DNA of 64,000 nt from Grammothele lineata (Eukaryota; Basidiomycota; Agaricomycetes; Polyporales; Polyporaceae). Made by a program: the position numbers and the translations under genes. Below are positions 48,292 through 61,873 of this stretch, piece after piece. Numbering within the stretch: position 1 is the stretch's first letter; the number at the start of each line of letters is the position of its first letter. The notes below the pieces were generated by a model. The model did no database searches. It saw only the letters and a program-made list of their open reading frames with translations, and had not been told where the DNA came from. The DNA lies in NCBI GenBank assembly GCA_002150815.3, contig NDFF03000320.1, positions 620,001 to 684,000 of the forward strand. The letters run 5' to 3'.

Positions 48292-49009
48292 ATGCTCTCG
48301 CTCTTCGGTGCTTTCCGCGCTGCCGCGCGCCGCCAGACATGCACGCTCCCCGCCGGTGCTACCGCGGCGCGCGGCATGTCCTCCATACCCGCCGCAGAGG
48401 ACGCTCTGGACTCCGACGACTTCAGCACATTGGGCGATATCAGCGACACGCTTGACAAGTGGGGAGACGAGAAGGAGGCCGCGTCCGTGGAGCAAGACCG
48501 CATCGTCGACGCGCCAGGTATGTCTCAGTCCAAGCTATTTTTTGCCGTGTCTTTACCTCCACCTCAGCAACCATCCAGATGGGCATGCGCTACCCCGCCC
48601 TGAAGGGGTTTGAAACTGCTCAGGTGAGGACTCCAAGATCGCCACTCCTCCGCCGCCTTCCCTAATGTCATCTCGTCAGTTCGTCAAACCCAAGAGCTTC
48701 ACGCATGCGGAATACACCAGAAGGCGCATGTGGCGCAAGCTTTGGGTGCTCGGCCCCGACGCCGAGACTTCAAAACGTACCGACATCTTCTACCAGCTTG
48801 GGATCGACCCTCTCGACGAGTGCACCAACTCCACGCTCATGGCCTCATTCGTGACAACCATGGGGAAAATCAAGCCCCGCGCGCAGACGGGCCTCACCTG
48901 GAAGAACCAGCGGCGGATAGGTAAAGCCATCCGCCGCGCGAAGATGATGGGCATCATCCCCGTCCACAGCAGACGCATTCTTTCGGGCAGCGACAAGGAC
49001 GCGAATTGA
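48292..49009 (+). CDS. RSM18: Mitochondrial ribosomal protein bS18m
   Basis: Small-subunit protein of the mitochondrial ribosome, homologous to bacterial S18. Exons 48292-48517, 48568-48623 and 48680-49009 give 203 aa. The N terminus MLSLFGAFRAAARRQTCTLP is a good mitochondrial targeting peptide, rich in Arg and Ala without acidic residues. An acidic linker follows, then the exon join APATIQMGMRYPALKGFETA and FVKPKSFTHAEYTRRRMW. The S18 core is at the C terminus: LGIDPLDECTNSTLMASF, and GLTWKNQRRIGKAIRRAKMM, which matches the bacterial NQRRLARAIRRAR helix, followed by GIIPVHSR. Family length and order fit. Divergent from the RIM15-like gene. Confidence 0.9.
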
Positions 49010-49575
49010 GAAGCCGCTCCTCCGTTCCCGTCGTGCCAGCTGTCTTTACGCTTTACGATATACTCTAATTGATATTTCTGCCCTTCTCTCGTGACCCTCC
49101 TTCACTCAGTCTGCCCGCCCGTCTCCGTTCCGTGCTCGTCCCACGCCTCCTTGATTCTCAATTGCCGCAAATCCGCACCCCCGAACTCGGTCCCCGGTGG
49201 CGCTCACAGGGACGGATCCACGGCCACCCATCTACTAGAGCCTTCGGTTTATGTCATCGCTCCGTCCTGTGATCGTGAGGATGCTTCTGGTCGCGGCGAG
49301 GAGGCGTCCATGGCTTCCCACAAATGTCGCAGATGGAGATGACGATGGGTCACCAGGTCCCGCTCCGAAACACAGTTCTTATCACTAAGGGGCCTCTCTT
49401 GACGCCAGCGGAGCGTGCCGTCCCTGCAGAGCCTAGATGTGTAGATGCCGGAACGGACAGGCGGACAGGCGAAAGGCTGTTCTCGAACGACGCGGAATGG
49501 TGGGCGGGCCAAACGACGTCAGGTCTCAATACAAATGGGAGGAGCCAAAAGGCGGAGTCCGGGATAAAGATACAG
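49010..49575. other. Intergenic between convergent bS18m and RPN11
   Basis: A 566-bp gap holding both 3' flanks. 49022-49085 is T-rich and probably carries the bS18m polyadenylation region. No coding sequence or repeat was recognised. Confidence 0.5.
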
Positions 49576-50824
<1,249 letters not shown>

Positions 50825-51108
50825 TTGTGAAAGAGGCGACGAGCTGGAGGTGTAGCGAGGCTAGGTGGCGGAAAGGAGGAACTGCGAGGTGCAAGATTGT
50901 CTTTGCAGAGTGCGATTCCGAGACTTACGCACGCGCGTCGATGACGCGTCGGTACACGGAGCACGTGCTGCAGTCCCTCTTTCAGCCAGACGCCCAAGTC
51001 GGCCCGGACGACGTGAGCGCCTAATCAACCTTGTCTCTCAACCTCGAGTCGTCCAGTGCCACGGTCCCTCTGCGGTCCCTAGAGACTCGTTCCTCTCACT
51101 GCAATGTG

Positions 51109-53225
51109 ATGTCTTCGAGCGAACTCTCCAACGCACTCAATCCCTACGTTGTAACAGCACAACCTCCGAGGCGCAGACATGTCGTTCCTTCAGCCCCGGT
51201 GGCCCCGCTGCATCCTCCGCCCCCGCCGGTAGTCTCACAGCCGCCGGCACCCCATCGCAGTGAGCTCGAGCTCGCGTTTGCGCTTCCGCCCCCGCCGCCA
51301 GTGCAGTAAGTTGTATGGAATGCTATAGGGGCAGGCATTGTCGCTGACCTGTTCGTAGTGCACCGCCTGTGGTCCATCAGCCACCTCAGCGCAGCGCCGC
51401 GCCAGTCGTTCAAGAACTCTACCGACTCGTCGCCGCCGCTAGGGATGCCGCGAACGCCGCAGCTGAGGAGAAGAAACGGCGAGCTGCCTGGGAGAGCGAA
51501 CAAGAAGTGAAGCGGCTGCAGCTGCAGGAGGAGATGGAGCGGCAGATCGCCGACATGCGGCAGGAGCTCTCCATGGTCAAGGCCTACCTCAGTCTCCATC
51601 CGAACATGGCCGTGGAACTGACCCCTGAGGATGCAGCCTTCCTTGATACTATCCCCATCACTGCGCATATCGAACCATACGCGTCTCCGTTCGCCGGGCC
51701 TGCGGACAGTGCGCCGATGTCTCCCGTTTCCCCGGCGCCATACCACCCACCAGCGCGTGCACCGTTGTTCATCGAGGGCTCCTCTTCGCGGCCCCTCACT
51801 TCGCAAGGGCAATATCCGTACACTTCACAGTCTTCACCAGATGACGCGACGCAGACACTGCAAACCCTCACTCCCGTTCCACCGGATGGCCCTGTACATG
51901 TTGGCCAGATGAGCTCACCTCAATCGCTGGGAATGCCGACTCCCGCACCAACACCATTGACTCCAGGCCCTGAGCCTAGTCACACTCGAAAGCGCCCTCG
52001 TCACGTCGTAGAGGATGACACTGATTACGATAGTGATTCCGAGGACGATGCGGATGTACAGGATCCGAATCGGACCCGGAAGCGGAAAAATGGACACGAC
52101 GGGCGTTGCCTAAAAATCCATGTGAGTCGGTGATAGATTAGTGAGTTTCGGGCTCTCGTACTGAGCTTCGACCTTGCTTTCTAGCATGCGGTCCGCATCC
52201 ATATCCGAAAGATGATGAAACTAGAGCACGGAGAAGACTTGCCACCCGCACCTTTCGAGGGTGTCACTATCGGAGCGGACGAGCCCATACGCTTCGTTTG
52301 GGATAAGACGACGAAGCAGTCTGCTACAAATGCTTCGATGAAGAAGCGCGTCATTGCTGACCTCAAGACGAATCGGCACAAGTATAAGCACGTCCCTGAC
52401 AAAGAGTTTGCGAAGAAGAACGTCGAAGCTGCGTTTGAGCAGGTCTTCACAACCCTGCGGCAGAAGTTTAAGGCGCAGCACGACACCACGGTGGCGACTC
52501 GGCTTAAACGCCGCGAGGACAACAAGGCACTCAAGGCGCGGCGGCTTATCCGGAAGAAAACGGTGAGTTCCGGCTTGCGCACACCCTCCTTCGTCCTTCC
52601 CTCAATGTTGCCAATATGGCTAACCGCGGATCGTACGCCACCGCCCCCTTCCCGTTCACAGAAGCTCGGAAACCGCACCGACATGCGCAAGCGTTTCGAC
52701 GTGTTCTCCCAGTCCGCCTTCGAGGGCGCCCTCCAAGTGGAATGTATGTCCTCAGAAGAATCTGACGGCGAAGAGGAAGCTGCGGAGGGGACAAGTAGTA
52801 GCGAGCCCATGCAAGTCTTCTGCACACGGGGCTTGCCGTGGCGCAGCTCCCGTCTTCGCCGGTTCTACATGATCCTCGACAACCAGGAGAGGCTCGAGAA
52901 GAGTGCAAAGCCGCGGCGCGGAATTGGCCGCCGCACCCGTCGCGAGGGCCCGCCGAAGGAGGGGTTGTCGCTCCCGCCTAAGGGTGTTGCGCGGTGGATG
53001 GTTAGCAAGCGCTGGCTGCGAGAGACGGAGGCGATCGGCCGCACGGACATCGCTGATATCCTGAGAGAACATATCGTCGACCCGGTCGAGCCGGAACATG
53101 TTGCAGTGCAGGAGTTGCTAGGTCCGGAGGATAGCGATATCGAGGAGCCAGAGCCAAATGCCCTGCTGTATGCGCACGTCTCGGACACGAGCTACTCTCT
53201 GTATAATGCACTCCAACCTATGTAG
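51109..53225 (+). CDS. Proline-rich coiled-coil protein, family not recognised
   Basis: No function assigned; possibly nuclear. Exons 51109-51305, 51359-52121, 52185-52562 and 52662-53225 give 633 aa. The N terminus is Pro-rich. A charged coiled coil lies near residues 85-145 (AAEEKKRRAAWESEQEVKRL, EEMERQIADMRQELSMVKAY). A Ser/Thr/Pro linker leads to the basic cluster HTRKRPRH and an acidic run (DDTDYDSDSEDD), then RTRKRKNGHDG, a likely bipartite nuclear signal. The second half seems folded: HAVRIHIRKMMKLEHGED, PIRFVWDKTTKQSATN, HKYKHVPDKEFAKKNVEAAF, TRLKRREDNKALKARRL and VARWMVSKRWLRE. This layout resembles large uncharacterised families in mushrooms. An in-frame ATG at 51031 would add 26 residues. 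Confidence 0.78.
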
Positions 53226-53361
53226 GGACTTTGCTTTCAGGCCTTAATGCCTTTGGGGTCTCCTTCGTTCGTGGTTCCTTTGGTTACATACTCACACGTC
53301 GATTTTACTCACACCGATTACACTGAAGCAGGCTATAATACTGGACCGCGTAGTCCACACA

Positions 53362-55559
53362 TCATTCACTGCTTACCGAGCCGTCACGTCGACCATTGTG
53401 CTTGAGGATGCCCAGTTGTATCGCCTTGATCTGTACAGCCTACGGTTCGTGGTCTTAAAATGGACTGCAAAATGACTCCAATGTGCTACTCACCAGCGGT
53501 TTCGACATTGAGCGGCATACGTTGAAAGCTCCACTTGCGAACCACAGCTGAGAATTTGCTTTAGGCATCTGAAATATGGTTACTCTCAAAACGCTTACCC
53601 CAGGATAGCCGGAGGGTCTGTAGCTGCCGCGCAACTCCCCCTCTTCGTCTAGCCCGTAAACCTCGTCCGTCTGGTCTATTATATGCTTGCCAAAAAGTGC
53701 GGCGTTAACTTCCCTCATCTTCACGTAACCGGTGCTATGCAAACGCCATCAGGTGAGCTACTCATGGGTTCAGTGACAGAGTATCAACACTCACGCGAAC
53801 ACAACAAGGTCAGCTGGAAGTTCGGATCCGTCACTCAGCATAATTCCCTTGCTGGTGAACTTGGTCAGCGAAACGCCACTGTTGACCTTGATCTTTCCCT
53901 CAGCGATGAGGTCCGCGCCACCCTTGTCCAGCCCTGGAAATTAAAGCATTAGTTATATAATCGTGGTGAAAGCATTCTCAGCTTATCGGCGTTCTTACAA
54001 TAACCTGGCCGTCAGATGGTTCAGTATAGCGTCTCGAAAATATTGACAGTGCCTTCCAGCTTACCTCCCAGCCTCTCGAACACTAGCAAGAGATGACCCT
54101 CGTTCTCCGGACCATTATACAGCTGCACACCCCCCTTCCGCAACTTTTCGTGTAACTCCCGCGACGCGTCCAGCTCCGCCTGTGCGTTCGCGATCGACAA
54201 CTTCTTCATCAGCGCAAATGGCCAGGCCGCCGTACGCAGATCAGATATTTCGGTCGGTACATCCCGCGGGTACGCAGCACGCTGGCCGATGCAGGCGTAA
54301 TCGCGAGCGATGACGCACGTTGGTGAGCGCTGCACCATCGTCACGCTTTCCGCGCCCTGAAAGACGAGGTCCTGGCAGATGTCGATCGCGCTGTTTCCGG
54401 CGCCGACGACGACTGTACGCAGGCCTGCGAAGGGTGCACCCCCAGCGTACTCGGCGGAGTGCATCACCCGCCCCGGGAATCGCTCGATATCCGGTATGTC
54501 GGGTGTATTGGGAGCGCCGAGCGTGCCGGTGGCGAGGACGATGTGGGCAGGATGGAGGCGTACGCCAACGCCGTTACGGAGGACGGTCACGTCCCAGTCA
54601 GCAGTGTCCTTTCGGTAGATGGGACCCTCCTCGAGCTCGGAATTCGTCCAGACAACGAGGTCTTGCATGGTAACGTAGGCCTCCATCCAGTCTGCTAGCT
54701 TGTCGCGCGGCGTCAGCTCGGGCCAGTTGGTGGGATACGACTGGTAGAGGACTGGAGGAACAAAGATGAGTTATGGTATAACCTCAGCGAGCATCTACCA
54801 TTACGCACAGGTATGGTTTGTACTGACAGTATGGAGAGTCAGTGTGGGATAGCGCTTCCTCCAAGAATCGCCGACTCGAGGGTGTCGGTCGATAACAAGT
54901 GTGGGTATGTTCATCTGCTTGAAACGGGCAGCTACGATTAATCCTGCTTGACCAGCTCCCACTGAGCAGGGAGATGAGCACTGTAACGCAGGAAGTGACG
55001 AACGTATCGAACACGCACCAATGAGAACGTAAGGCTTCGTCTCGACTTCACGAACGTAGTCTTCCATCTCCTTCTGCATATCCCTCCCAGGAATACCCGT
55101 GAGGTCGTCCCTCAAAGGCATCGTATCAGGCTCCTCGTGCCCAACCAGGTCCGCGACCTCCATGAGGAGCGTGAGCGCCCTCCACTCTCCGTCTACGTCC
55201 TGCAAAAGCCGCACATGCGCTCGCCCGTGTCCATGCGCGCACTCGAACGTAAGTGCAAACTCCACCGCGACCACCCCGCCCATCCGAGCGAGCGGGAATA
55301 TGCGCGGCGCGAGGTGCACACCTTCGTCGAGCCGCGCGCCTGACACTTGTGCTCGCGCGAGAGTCGGTGCGAGGTACCCCGCGGCCTTGTCACGCCCGGC
55401 GAGCGAACGGATGTCCCAGGTGAAGACGAGGAAGTCGCGCAGGTAGCCGTCGGGGAGGAGCAGGTGCGTAAACGCCGCGACATCGGCACTCTCGAGTGCG
55501 ACGGTAAGCTCTGCGAGCCAGTTGGATGCGATGCGATGGGGATCGAGAGTCTCCGTCAT
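53362..55559 (-). CDS. NTF2-like/flavin monooxygenase fusion, copy 4 (inverted)
   Basis: Fourth intact paralogue, 597 aa, on the opposite strand about 20 kb from copy 3. Exons 5' to 3': 55019-55559, 54809-54961, 54065-54751, 53999-54004, 53795-53933, 53599-53734, 53494-53547 and 53362-53439. Exons 2 to 7 are again 153, 687, 6, 139, 136 and 54 nt. Elements: DGYLRDFLVFTWDIRS, FAD motif VGAGQAG, FPGRVMHSAEYAGG, NADPH motif VVGAGNSAIDIC, and GGYWLDKGGADLIAEGKIKV across the microexon. The C terminus is AVQIKAIQLGILKHNGRRDG plus a short tail. It has many differences from all three tandem copies, so it is not a recent duplicate. It is convergent with the gene ending at 53225 and lies about 1 kb from the 3' end of the manganese peroxidase gene. 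Confidence 0.88.
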
Positions 55560-56571
55560 GGTGTTGGTGGTAACGGTGGAGATCCTAAAGGTAGCGCATA
55601 TATAGACCGGAGGCCCAGGGCTAAGGAGTGTGAGCCCGTCCCGCTCGGGAGTCCGCTGGGAATGATCTACCTGCGCGTTTGGCAGTGCGGGACCCACGGC
55701 GAAAGCATAATTTCGAGAGGCACGTTCAGTAGCTCTGAGCTCGCTCAAAATTAGTATTGCTATAGTCATACATGCCGATGTGAGATTCTTTCCGTCGTCC
55801 CACTGCTCGACGACGAACCTTGTGCAGCAGCCTCTTTAACGATCATGAGGTCGCGTTGTCGTAAGCCTTTTGACCTGGGGCAGTGGCATCCGATTCACAA
55901 ATCTGCAATTCGCTGCTAAGCTGTATGATGCATCTGTACGGCAGACCGGAAGCAAACGGTCAATACGAGTGACGGGACTATTTGTCAGGCACTTAGAACT
56001 GCTTGGCGATATGAATTTATAACGTGATAACCTTGCCCAACGACTCTAACTTCAAGTCACGGACTGAGTGTAAGGGAGTCTGCTGATATCTCCATGTGCA
56101 ACTCCGGGGTAAACACTTCTAGACAGAGTGACATGCGAAAAACCCACCGGCATCGCGGCAGAGAATAGCTACCGCATTATAAGGATATTTTTGTCATGCC
56201 TGTATAGCTGTGCAAGCTTGTCACCTTGCAGTGGTTGATGCCATTTCCGGAAGTTGACGTATTCGTTCTCGAGCGAGCACACTCAACGATATGATCAAGG
56301 TCCTATAATTATTGCCAAACTATGAAAGCATAAAATGCAATATACGGAGGAGTGCCGACGCCGTGGAGGCATGGCCTAACAGCAAATGAATCATCTCTAC
56401 AAACATACAATTATCCAGTGAGGAGTGGACACTCGAAGATCTGTGCATCAGTTGACGGGCGCCACTTATTCTAGGCTTGCCTTTAGGCAATTTAAGACGG
56501 AGGGCTGCCATACCACACGCACAATCATGAGCAAATGCGCGCCCTAGGAATACAGAAGAGAAGGGAGACAC
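55560..56571. other. Intergenic, monooxygenase 4 to manganese peroxidase
   Basis: About 1 kb between two minus-strand genes. The part next to 55560 is the promoter of monooxygenase copy 4. 55750-56560 is AT-rich compared with the genes and shows no open frame, repeat array or RNA gene that I recognise. Confidence 0.5.
55599..55604 (-). promoter_or_regulatory. TATA box of monooxygenase 4
   Basis: TATATA on the minus strand, 40 bp before the ATG at 55559. The distance is almost the same as for copy 1. Confidence 0.5.
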
Positions 56572-58094
<1,523 letters not shown>

Positions 58095-58115
58095 TCAGGG
58101 CCTACCCAGCCTGAC

Positions 58116-58122
58116 TTTTATA
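58116..58122 (-). promoter_or_regulatory. TATA box of the manganese peroxidase
   Basis: TATAAAA on the minus strand, 71 bp before the ATG at 58045, a normal distance for fungal peroxidase genes. Confidence 0.65.
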
Positions 58123-58176
58123 CGTTTCTATCCGATACATAGAGCGTCCCAGAGATGTTGGCGTCGAGTGCCCGGA

Positions 58177-58183
58177 GTGCGCA
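58177..58183 (-). promoter_or_regulatory. Metal-response-element-like heptamer
   Basis: TGCGCAC on the minus strand fits the consensus TGCRCNC that has been described upstream of manganese peroxidase genes. One copy can occur by chance; manganese control is only suggested. Confidence 0.3.
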
Positions 58184-59507
58184 AACAAGTGAGCAGGGAG
58201 TCTTTCCAGCCAATAAGGAACAGCCCGTTTGGAATTTACACACAGAGCTGGCCATGTGCGGCAAATCAGATTTGGCTAGGTGAAGGTCTCCCAGGCAAAC
58301 ATGGTGCACGGGGCATGCAAGACGCGAGAGAGGGAACGCAAGATGCTTGCCGAAGCGTAGTAGAATGGCGTAGCGGCATAGGAGGAAAGACGCTATCCCA
58401 GGATGAGCACCGACACCAGGAACCGATTCCACGGAGGCGGGCGGCCAACAACGCAGTCCAGGGACCCGGTGCCGGAGGAAGACGATGATGAACAACACGA
58501 CCGTGAAGACGAAGTGACCCTGGGAGAGTGGCAGAGGGATGCCAAGATATGAGCAGGAGATTGGTGAGGTTGGTGACTTAATCCGGCGGGAATAATACCA
58601 CGGAGCCGAGGTGCATATCCCAGGGAGTGAGGGAAACTGCCTGGTTTCCTTTAGGCTGGGTTGAGATTTGCGCCGGGGCAACGTCACTGAATTGTTTTGT
58701 GTGAACGAGGGCTTGAGGATCAGGTGAGGCGTCGCGATGAAGGGCATACCATGCCGGAGAGCCTGAGAAAGCGACGTCAAGCATGGGAGTATCAGAGTAG
58801 CATTGCATTGGCCGTTAGTTGCAAGTAGCGGCCCCAGCTGAGGACTCGGAGCGCGAGGATCGGCTTCGAGGCTGAGGTGGACGAGAATGCCGAACGGATG
58901 CGGTCATCTGCGATATGGGCGAGGTGATGGACTCGCACACCGACTCGATGGGGAGGCGATTGCAGGGCGGTCTAAGGTACAGTACCGCAGCCATTGGGCT
59001 GAGCTGAGCCGGGGCGAGCCCCGATGGCCGAGCATTGAACTTGACGACGTTGGCGGTGTTTCTAAGAAGAGATGGTTAATGGCGCCAGGAGAGCCCGACG
59101 ACTTGCCGCACTCGAACGCGTTCGAGGCCGACGTCGTGTGCACCGGGCGAACGTGCGGCGTGATCGTGGACTCGAGCGTCACAGGGCATCACTCGGCGTC
59201 ACTGGAAGAGTTACGTTTCATGGCGCAGGCGTCACTCTCGAGGCGGCCGAGATAAACGCGCTTTGCCGGCGGCGATCAGCCACGTGGCGTTAGGGAGGGC
59301 CAATGAGGTGAGAGATGACGGAGCGCTGACCAACATCTAATCTGATTATACACACTGGCCCCGACGCCGGCGGGCTGCGTCAACGCGGCGGGTCGAGCCG
59401 TCCCCGCCACCGCGCAGGCCAGCCCGCCCGTCGATCGCACTCAGCATGGCCCTCGGCGCCGCTATCTCCATTGCACACCCCCTAGCGTCTGAGCTCGCAG
59501 TCAGCTC

Positions 59508-59514
59508 TATATAT
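59508..59514 (+). promoter_or_regulatory. TATA box of the Apd1-like gene
   Basis: TATATAT lies 69 bp before the ATG at 59583, with a pyrimidine-rich leader (CCCCCACAC..CTCTCCC) between them. Confidence 0.55.
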
Positions 59515-59582
59515 CTTGAGTATTCATCATCAAGCGACGCACTCAATCGCTACTGTCGCCCCCACACTAGGACTCTCCCACC

Positions 59583-61386
59583 ATGAGCGCCTTCCGGAAG
59601 CTCAAGGCCTACGCCCTCGGCCACAACACTGACACCCTCCACGCCGCCGCGCAGCTTGAGGCTGCCTCTGTGCCTGTATCAGACGCACCATGCAGAGGGT
59701 GCGCCGACCCCTGTGACGAAGGTGAGAGCATCACTGCCTTGCTGTATAGAACAACTCTGGAACGAGGCAGGTCACGATGAATACCCGAAGTTCGATGTGG
59801 ATATGGAGACTGAACTGCTTGGTTCCTTAAAACCGTACGGGCGCCAGGTATGTTTGCAGAATATACATGGAGTTTCACGTCCTCATACGCAAGCCAGATT
59901 CTCATTTCGACTGGGAAGAAAGACTGGGCACGCGACGTGACCTCGGTGAACGGTTCCTTTGCGTCGCACATATCCAGTGTTTCCAGTTCCGACCATTCCT
60001 CCCCCAAGACCAAAACCAATGGATCTGCGAATGGCGCGTCCGTGCATGGCGTGTTCACGTCGAACCTCTCTAAGCAGATCGCCATCCTCAACGGGAGCCA
60101 CCAACCTGTGTCAGACGACACCGGCAAGGAGACGGTTCTCATATTTCCAGACCATACTGTCGCGATTGAGGTCGAGAACACACACGCCGGCGCGGAAGCA
60201 TTGTGGCATCATTCGCTCAGTCCTGCCGTCGGATTACATACTGCACCCCCACAATCAAGTTCGGCGGCCCCGGTCAAAACGTGGATCATTCCATACGCAT
60301 GTGTAATCCTCCTCTGTGCGTGTCCACCCGTCCTCCGACCGCATATGTATGTTGCTGACGAACGAGCTCACCGGTCTGACTCACTCAACGTTTGCGTGCC
60401 GCCTTTGAACACTATGCGCATCACCATTTGCACAATCGCGTCTGTCACGCATACCCGGTTTTTGATCCCCATTCCACCAACCGCCGACGTCCTGCCTTTG
60501 CCTCTTCCATTCTACCCCTCTCCCAGGCTCACACAAACGGCGGGACAACCGCTGTGCCATCTCCGCGCCCAAGCTCGAGCACGGTACGTCCCTCCGCCGT
60601 CGTCCGCGTCCCCACGCTCTCCACCATTCCCACTCACACGCCCCGGCTCTCCCTTTCACAGCACTCACGCATGCCCTCGAGCGTGAGGGGTGGGAAGTGC
60701 ACACCCAGCTCGAAGATCCGTCCGCACAAGGCACACCCGCCCTTGAAGACGACCCTACGCTCATCGCGGCAGGAGAAGACACAAACGCGCAGGCCGCCGC
60801 CGTTCGCTCGCGTCTGCAGGCGGTCGACGCCGTGCACGCGGAGCACAAACGTGCGCTCATCCTCTTCTGCTCGCACGTCGGCGGGCACAAGTACGCCGGG
60901 AACGTCATCGTGAGTGCCTCTCTTAGGCTTGGTCTTACCTCGAGCGTGAGCCGTTGCCGCCGCCGTGACGTCCTTCGCCATTCATTCCACCGCTACGCGC
61001 TGCGCGCCCCCGAACTCTGTCGGGCTTTTTTGTCTCTCCCCCTTCGGGGGCCGCCCCCGTTTCCTTCCCTGTCACTCAATCTCGCGTGCCGCGCGATCCC
61101 GGGGGTACCTGTCCTCTCGCGGGACCGAAACGGAAAAAGGGACGACGGAGGCGGGCGCAACGCGGCCTTCGTCTCTGTCTAGACTTGCGATGAACGGAGC
61201 TAACCATTGCGGCTCTCGCAGATCAACACGCCCTCGGGCGCGTCTGTCTGGTACGGGCGGGTAACGCCGCACGAAGTGGACGCGATCGTGAAGGAGACGA
61301 TCATTGGGGGGAAAATCCTACCTGCCCTCCTCCGTGGCGGGATGAACCTGGCCCTGCCCGGGCGTAAGAGCCTTAACGACTGGTAG
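59583..61386 (+). CDS. Apd1/Aim32-like thioredoxin-fold 2Fe-2S protein
   Basis: Member of the sucrase/ferredoxin-like family. Yeast Apd1 and Aim32 bind a [2Fe-2S] cluster through two Cys and two His and act in redox homeostasis. Exons 59583-59721, 59771-59847, 59898-60315, 60527-60583, 60662-60909 and 61222-61386 give 367 aa. The first half has PCRGCADPCDE and QILISTGKKDWARDV. The cluster motif is complete: CSHKRRDNRC puts Cys at 212 and 221, a spacing of nine as in Apd1, and SHVGGHKYAGN gives His 302 and His 306 (H-x3-H). The final block NTPSGASVWYGRVTPHEVD and GGMNLALPGRK ends the thioredoxin-like domain. No clear mitochondrial presequence is seen, so a cytosolic Apd1-like role is more likely than a matrix one. 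The 211- and 312-nt introns (3 and 5) are unusually long for this window. Confidence 0.87.
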
Positions 61387-61873
61387 AAAGACGCTCGTAG
61401 ACGGGGCTCAACCCCCTCATACCGATTCTTCCATTATACGAATTCTTCGTGAAGATCAGACCAGAGGAGTTCAGGGAGGCGGATTTGTGCTTTATTTCTA
61501 CAGATGAGGGGGGCGGATAAGGAGACATTATTACACGCGCCCGAGTTTCACAGGCATATAGCTAATGTCCGACATGTATACGCGAGCGTACATCTGGGCA
61601 TATATTACAGTGACAGCCATGGAATGGCACCGGCGACCTACATATCGGCTCCATGGGTGGTAGCAGGAAGTGAGGCTGTATAAACGGGCCACGGGCAGAG
61701 GGAAAGGGACGTTCATAGGAGTGTGGAGAGAGGAAGTGACAGCATCGACAGGATGCCCCGCGCCTTCGTATTAAATGCAAGAAGCGTTCGAGGGCGCGCT
61801 ATCGGAAAGCGCGGGGTGCTTAAACAACACGAAAGCAACATTGAGGGGAGGGAGACAGGGGTCGGCCTGTCCA
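61387..61873. other. Intergenic between convergent Apd1-like and SCH9-like genes
   Basis: A 487-bp gap with both 3' flanks. No open frame or repeat of interest was seen. Confidence 0.5.

Noticed and set aside
50863..50874. A GGTGGCGGAAA sequence near the RPN11 promoter, close to the yeast proteasome element GGTGGCAAA
   Set aside because: Two mismatches in nine bases and no evidence that basidiomycetes use this element.
58118..58780. A 220-codon minus-strand open stretch upstream of the peroxidase
   Set aside because: It overlaps the TATA box and the whole promoter of the manganese peroxidase and has no recognisable domain or signal peptide.
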